Assembly (NCBI GenBank): GCA_013396635.1
Contig: WBMW01005537.1
Span: 248,001 to 312,000 of the forward strand
DNA from: Penelope pileata
Lineage: Eukaryota > Chordata > Aves > Galliformes > Cracidae
DNA length: 64,000 nt
Reading direction: 5' to 3'
Shown here: positions 61,101 to 64,000 of the stretch, one piece after another
How the letters are laid out: the number at the start of each line of letters is the position of its first letter
Position numbering within the stretch: position 1 is the first letter of the stretch
Program-made: the position numbers and the translations under genes
The notes under the pieces: generated by a model
Databases searched by the model: none
Told to the model about the DNA's origin: nothing
What the model saw: the letters and a program-made list of their open reading frames with translations, nothing else

Positions 61101-64000
61101 TCTATGTCTGTCTATTTCTAGCAATTCCCTCCCCACTCTGTCCCCCAAACCAGCTACTTTTACTTCAGAAGGTTGTATCATACAGTGGGAACTGTTACAG
61201 AAATCCCTTTATATGCTCCTGCAGTAGATATTAAATACTTCTGTTGGAGTGGTTCTTTGCTTTAAATTTATTTGTTGTAATAAATATACAGCTTATTAAT
61301 ATAATAATTAAAATTAATTAATATACAGCTTTTATGTAATTCTTCAGCTTTTAGGTAAGTATCTGCTTACTGTTAAAAGGAAGTAATACAGTTCTAGATG
61401 TTACTGTGATCAAATCAATTTAATTACCAGCAGACACATCTTGAAATTTCGATAGTATTTCACAAAAACACTTCAGTTTGCTCGAAAAATTCTGTGAATT
61501 AGAAAGATAAAAAATTTAAATTGAAGACATCTTAGGTTTTTGAATGAATGCATACATTAGCAGTGCAGCAAGTAGAGCCACTGAAACTAATATTTTTAAA
61601 ATATTTAACAGGTTTGGAAGCAAAAAGGAGAGGAGTATAGAGTAACAGGATATGGTGGCTGGAGCTGGATCAGTAAAACACATGTCCATAGGTTTATGCC
61701 CAAACTACCTGGAAATACTAATGCAAATTACAGAAAGTTGGTACCAAGTAAGTGTCTGCATCACTTAGAATTTTTTTTAATTACTTATTTACTCCCTTTT
61801 GTTGTTTGTTCAGATAATTTGTGTGTGATGCTTTTTGTGTAGACTTCACTCCCAGTAGTGTTCCAGAGAAGCTTTTATGGATCTCTACTCATCATTGTTA
61901 ATATAGTCAGTTCAGTTGTCATAGACATTGTTCAGCTATATTAAGTTGTTAACGGTTGTGAAATTTTGGGAGAAACTAATATGCATTAAAATGTATCAGA
62001 TTTAGCAGATGTAGATTTAAAAAAAAAAAAAACCTTTGAATAATTGAAACCATTTAATCTGTTAGTAGCAAAGAATGAAGATGAAAAATGCAACTTGGAT
62101 AAAAGAAAAGGTCCAATAAAGGTAAAAACAGAAAAAGACAGAACAAAGGATTGTCATGAACTTCAAGCAAAGGACAAAGCTGATGCTTCAGAAACTGTGG
62201 AGAAAGTACAAGTGAAAGAAGAAAAGTCACGTGGAGAAAATGTTGATACCAATTCTGAAAAATTAGGTCACGCAAAAGACAAAGGTAATATACATAAATT
62301 ATTATAAAACTAGCCACTCATTGCAACACTGTATGTGTAAAAGCGCATGACCTCATAAATAACTACTGAAAATCTGTGTAACAGGTTTTGTGAGGACATT
62401 TGTAATATCTCAGTTAAGTGATTTTTTTTTTTAATCTTTTGTAATTGTCTAAAGTTTTAATTCCCTTTTCCTTGAAATATGCTGGAAGGTACATTTATTT
62501 CTTAGTATTTAATGTAAAGGCACAATTTTGGTATTCATTGTTAGAGCGTACTGATTCAGAATTGTTTCTTCACAGTGGAAAAAGAAATGGATGGTGAAAA
62601 TTCTAAAGTCATCAAGGAAGAACCTATGGATGTAGATGTGAAAGCTGAATCCCCAATAAAAGATGAGGATAGTCATTGTAAACGTGATATAATCAATGTC
62701 AGTGAGGGATTTCATTTAAGGACTTGCTACAAAAGGAAAGTAAAGTCATCAAAATTAGATGGGCTACTTGAGAGGCGGATAAAACAGTTTACACTGGAAG
62801 AAAAACAACGTCTAGAAAGGATGAAACTGGAGGCTAGTGCTAAAAATGGAGGCCTTCAATCTGTCAGCCCCCAGAAGACCATAGATGAGCTACAAATGAG
62901 GAACGTAAAGGAAGGAAGCCAATTAGACATGTCTTCCCAAAATCAAACCTGTAGTTCAAATAAAGTCCAAACCGAAGATGCAGAACAGGACTGCTTGCCT
63001 ATCGGTAGCGTCTCTTGTACGAAAACAGGTGAAGTAGATGACCCCTCTTTACCTTCAACAAAGGGGCTATCAAAAAGAGAAGGCCACCTACTGGATGAAG
63101 ACTCACCTCAATCCTCCGAAGGTGACAGCTCTGTTCAGAATGATAGCAAAGAGAGCGACTCTGAACCTACGGCTGCTGATAAATGTCAAGGACGAGAAGC
63201 TGTTAGAGAGCGTGAGAGTTCCTTTGTGGATGGCTTGAAACAAACAAATGCAGATGGTAAAGTCAAATGGGATGTTTTGGAAACAAATGAAAAACCTTTG
63301 AAACAAAAACTACCTATTACCAGAGGATCTCAGAGTGAATGTGAAAACTCAGAGCCAGTGATGACTGGAAGCAGCTGCAGAAAAGGTGCTCTGACTTCTT
63401 TTGGAAAAGCAGATTCAGAAGGGAATTCTGAACAGCAGGGCAGAGATGCAGAGAACAATTGTATGATAAAAAGCCATTTTGAACCAACGTCCTTTCAAGA
63501 AAGTGATATGGAGGAAAACATTACTGTGAGAAAGACTGGAAGTAAATCTGAAAAGAAGCTTAGATTTCACCAAAAATTAGTTAGTAAAGATTTAGAACCA
63601 CTTAAAGCAGAGCTAATTTCTGAAAGAAACCTTGAAGGTCAAACTTTAGAACAAAAAGATGGAGTGGAAGTTGATGAAAAACTACTGAGCTCTAAACTAA
63701 CTGAGGCTAATGGTCAAAAGAAAGGTCAGGAACGGAAAGTGGAGGTGAATACCATAAACAAATACCTGGATCAAACAAATCTAAATAGTGTTACTGACAG
63801 AAAGAATAATAAAGATGAAGAAACTGAAATGGACTTAGAAAAAGATAAATCAGAATTCCAAATGAATGGAAAAGACAGTGACATTAAAGTGTTATCAAAT
63901 GATGAAAGTTTAGTTAAAGACACCTGTGAAGTGACAGCAGGAGATGATACTGAACCGAAAGTTAATAATATTAATAAATCCTTTCCAGAACATGACACCA
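36494..64000 (+). CDS. BPTF: BPTF (5' part): bromodomain and PHD finger transcription factor, NURF subunit
   Basis: Thirteen coding exons: 36494-37150, 47716-48538, 53311-53534, 54660-54860, 55318-55506, 57769-57939, 58090-58265, 59391-59746, 60018-60149, 60704-60833, 61612-61747, 62069-62284 and 62576 past the window end. BPTF is the largest subunit of NURF, the ISWI (SMARCA1) chromatin-remodelling complex. The complete protein reads H3K4me3 and acetylated histones with a C-terminal PHD finger and bromodomain, both beyond this window. Here are seen the basic MRGRRGRPPK start, a Gly/Ser linker, the acidic block, the DDT domain, the first PHD finger, WHIM-like blocks and a lysine/glutamate-rich coil region. 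Exon phases are consistent throughout except across the N gap in exon 1. Identity to mammalian BPTF is near-complete in exons 2, 8, 9 and 11 and low in exons 4-6 and 12-13. Confidence 0.95.
36568..36603. other. BPTF: Assembly gap (36 N) inside BPTF exon 1
   Basis: A run of 36 Ns falls in the N-terminal low-complexity coding region. It breaks the reading frame as represented, so automated prediction from this assembly would lose or misplace the BPTF N-terminus. Confidence 0.97.
37151..47715 (+). other. BPTF: BPTF intron 1, 10.6 kb
   Basis: A large AT-rich intron following the CpG island (donor GTAGAG, acceptor TCTTTAATTGCAG). It contains several long A or T runs (for example A at 38312-38328 and T at 44322-44338). 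A possible alternative terminal exon lies at 43685-43920 (see findings). I recognised no transposon, RNA gene or other coding exon. Confidence 0.75.
47716..48538 (+). CDS. BPTF: BPTF exon 2 (DDT domain and first PHD finger)
   Basis: 823 bases, phase 1 in and phase 2 out (donor GTAAGT). It codes RRRQRVHRPRSPILEEKD, then the DDT domain (about 47776-48000, with HIMNVIAIYEVLRNFGTVLR and FRFEDFCAALVSQEQCTLM). This domain in BPTF/ACF1-type proteins contacts the ISWI ATPase partner. The PHD finger follows at 48279-48404 with the full C4HC3 ligand pattern (CRACHKLGDLLCCETC, HLEC, CEVC). The exon ends with the WHIM-like block EPIGYDRHRRKYWFLNRR. It is nearly identical to mammals. Confidence 0.97.
48539..53310 (+). 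other. BPTF: BPTF intron 2, 4.8 kb
   Basis: An AT-rich intron between two confidently placed exons, with T runs (49194-49211) and A runs (50629-50641). A 163-codon open frame on the minus strand (49666-50157) has no recognisable family. No repeat or RNA gene was identified. Confidence 0.75.
53311..53534 (+). CDS. BPTF: BPTF exon 3
   Basis: 224 bases completing Val, then EEDSESEKDKKIWYYSTKIQ, LAELIECLDKDYWEADLCKT and LEEMREEIHRHMDVTEDLTN onward to SFLSAAN. Phase 1 out, donor GTAAGC. This is the WHIM-type helical region following the PHD finger and is strongly conserved. Confidence 0.96.
54660..54860 (+). CDS. BPTF: BPTF exon 4
   Basis: 201 bases, phase 1-1, coding DEILDVIRARRGEIGEDRTT and an acidic Glu/Asp/Lys-rich stretch to KVNNE. 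The start matches the family (EEILESIRAKKG in human). The rest is poorly conserved, disordered-type sequence. Frame-neutral if skipped. Confidence 0.92.
55318..55506 (+). CDS. BPTF: BPTF exon 5
   Basis: 189 bases, phase 1-1, coding EATVVGDKSNSLTSSTEDSN onward to SETPDSNNVAEKKVASELHQ. The SETPDSxNxAEKKVASEL motif is shared with human. Donor GTACAG. Frame-neutral if skipped. Confidence 0.93.
55507..57768 (+). other. BPTF: BPTF intron 5, 2.3 kb
   Basis: An AT-rich intron with a short GA run (57368-57382) and an unusual cluster of A runs in its last 350 bases (57436-57446, 57487-57495, 57591-57602, 57700-57715). Nothing else was recognised. Confidence 0.7.
57769..57939 (+). CDS. BPTF: BPTF exon 6
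   Basis: 171 bases, phase 1-1, coding EETGQMIPSTSSASAAAPQS, DVENSNSSEFSSGQNDSIKM and DDAENAEGGSQTSEEI. A Ser/Asn-rich disordered segment matching human (ENSNSSSELNSSQSE). The donor GT is followed at once by 19 A. Confidence 0.9.
58090..58265 (+). CDS. BPTF: BPTF exon 7
   Basis: 176 bases coding GEKSNGERSDSPGAGKGTPG, STRMLTRLRNPDSKLSQMKS and QQVAAAAQEANKLQKENRE. Phase 0 out, donor GTTTGT. It is strongly conserved. Human has about six extra residues (VGDFKS) at the upstream junction that are not encoded here. Confidence 0.95.
58266..59390 (+). other. BPTF: BPTF intron 7, 1.1 kb
   Basis: An AT-rich intron with no repeat, RNA gene or extra exon recognised; acceptor CTTTAACTAG. Confidence 0.75.
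59391..59746 (+). CDS. BPTF: BPTF exon 8
   Basis: 356 bases coding VLVVNSQGEVSRTNIKKEIV, then NINNYFKLGQEGKYRVYHNQ, HKFCLTPAGEFKWNGSVHGS and TISTLRLTIIQLENNIPASF, ending in phase 2 at donor GTAAAT. It is one of the most conserved BPTF regions, the WHIM3-like segment. Confidence 0.97.
60018..60149 (+). CDS. BPTF: BPTF exon 9
   Basis: 132 bases coding SNWIKAVQMCSKPREFALAL, then AILECAIKPVVMLPIWRESL and GHT, phase 2 out, donor GTAAAA. Nearly identical to human. Confidence 0.97.
60704..60833 (+). CDS. BPTF: BPTF exon 10
   Basis: 130 bases coding RLRRMTAIEREEKEKVKKKE with a charged coiled-coil stretch, then TMQQATWVKYTFPVKHQ. Phase 0 out, donor GTAAGG. Confidence 0.96.
61612..61747 (+). CDS. BPTF: BPTF exon 11
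   Basis: 136 bases coding VWKQKGEEYRVTGYGGWSWI, then SKTHVHRFMPKLPGNTNANY and RKLVP, phase 1 out, donor GTAAGT. The GYGGWSW motif is invariant in the family. Confidence 0.96.
62069..62284 (+). CDS. BPTF: BPTF exon 12
   Basis: 216 bases coding TKNEDEKCNLDKRKGPIKVK and a lysine/glutamate-rich stretch ending KLGHAKDK. Phase 1-1, so frame-neutral. The acceptor is a TAGTAG tandem. The second AG is chosen because it gives the TKN junction shared with mammals; the first would add one codon (T becomes I-A). Confidence 0.88.
62576..64000 (+). CDS. BPTF: BPTF exon 13 (continues past window)
   Basis: Acceptor TTCTTCACAG. Open for at least 474 codons. It codes KVIKEEPMDVDVKAE, the conserved block VSEGFHLRTCYKRKVKSSKL followed by DGLLERRIKQFTLEEKQRLE, then a long Ser/Glu/Asp/Lys-rich disordered region to the window end. 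It corresponds to the very long central exon of mammalian BPTF. Conservation falls sharply after the QFTLEEKQRLE motif. Confidence 0.95.

Noticed and set aside
1..64000. Prokaryotic-type systems (CRISPR arrays, operons, IS elements), tRNA or rRNA genes, endogenous viral genes
   Set aside because: None is visible. Repeats are limited to CR1 fragments and simple sequence, and the gene content is fully explained by three vertebrate genes.

Overview
This is a vertebrate nuclear segment, almost certainly from a bird. It shows large spliced genes with GT-AG introns, CpG-island promoters, sparse interspersed repeats limited to short CR1-type LINE fragments, and two runs of N from a draft assembly. 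Gene order and protein similarity match human 17q24.2 (PITPNC1 - NOL11 - BPTF, all in the same direction). The species cannot be fixed from the sequence; a galliform such as chicken would fit.

Layout. (1) Positions 1 to about 21.6 kb hold the 3' part of PITPNC1 (RdgB-beta, a cytoplasmic phosphatidylinositol/phosphatidic-acid transfer protein): three internal coding exons, an alternative 119-base exon, the terminal coding exon and a roughly 4.2 kb 3' UTR ending at an AATAAA. (2) After about 1.8 kb of intergenic DNA, partly GC-rich, comes the complete NOL11 gene, with a CpG-island promoter around 23.4-23.9 kb and 18 coding exons from 23541 to 34575 encoding 723 residues. NOL11 is a nucleolar subunit of the t-UTP part of the small-subunit processome. 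(3) After a roughly 0.8 kb spacer, a second and larger CpG island (about 35.57-37.15 kb) carries the promoter, 5' UTR and first coding exon of BPTF, the large subunit of the NURF chromatin remodeller. Its exons 2-13 follow, and the window ends inside the very long exon 13. Thirteen BPTF coding exons are placed, covering the acidic N-terminus, DDT domain, first PHD finger and WHIM-like regions.

All exon junctions of the three genes were checked for reading phase and are mutually consistent. The one break is inside BPTF exon 1, where a 36-N assembly gap puts the two flanks out of frame.

The three genes do different jobs (lipid transfer, ribosome biogenesis, chromatin remodelling) and are not an operon-like system. 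I found no mobile defence system, CRISPR array, intact transposon, viral insertion or RNA gene I could defend. The most interesting points are at exon level. PITPNC1 makes two C-termini through a duplicated exon whose inclusion shifts the frame onto a hidden stop in the last exon. The PITPNC1 long tail is eroded relative to mammals. BPTF has a short upstream ORF in a strong start context that coincides with a YY1-type motif, a run of frame-neutral cassette exons, a TAGTAG tandem acceptor and a donor fused to a 19-A tract.
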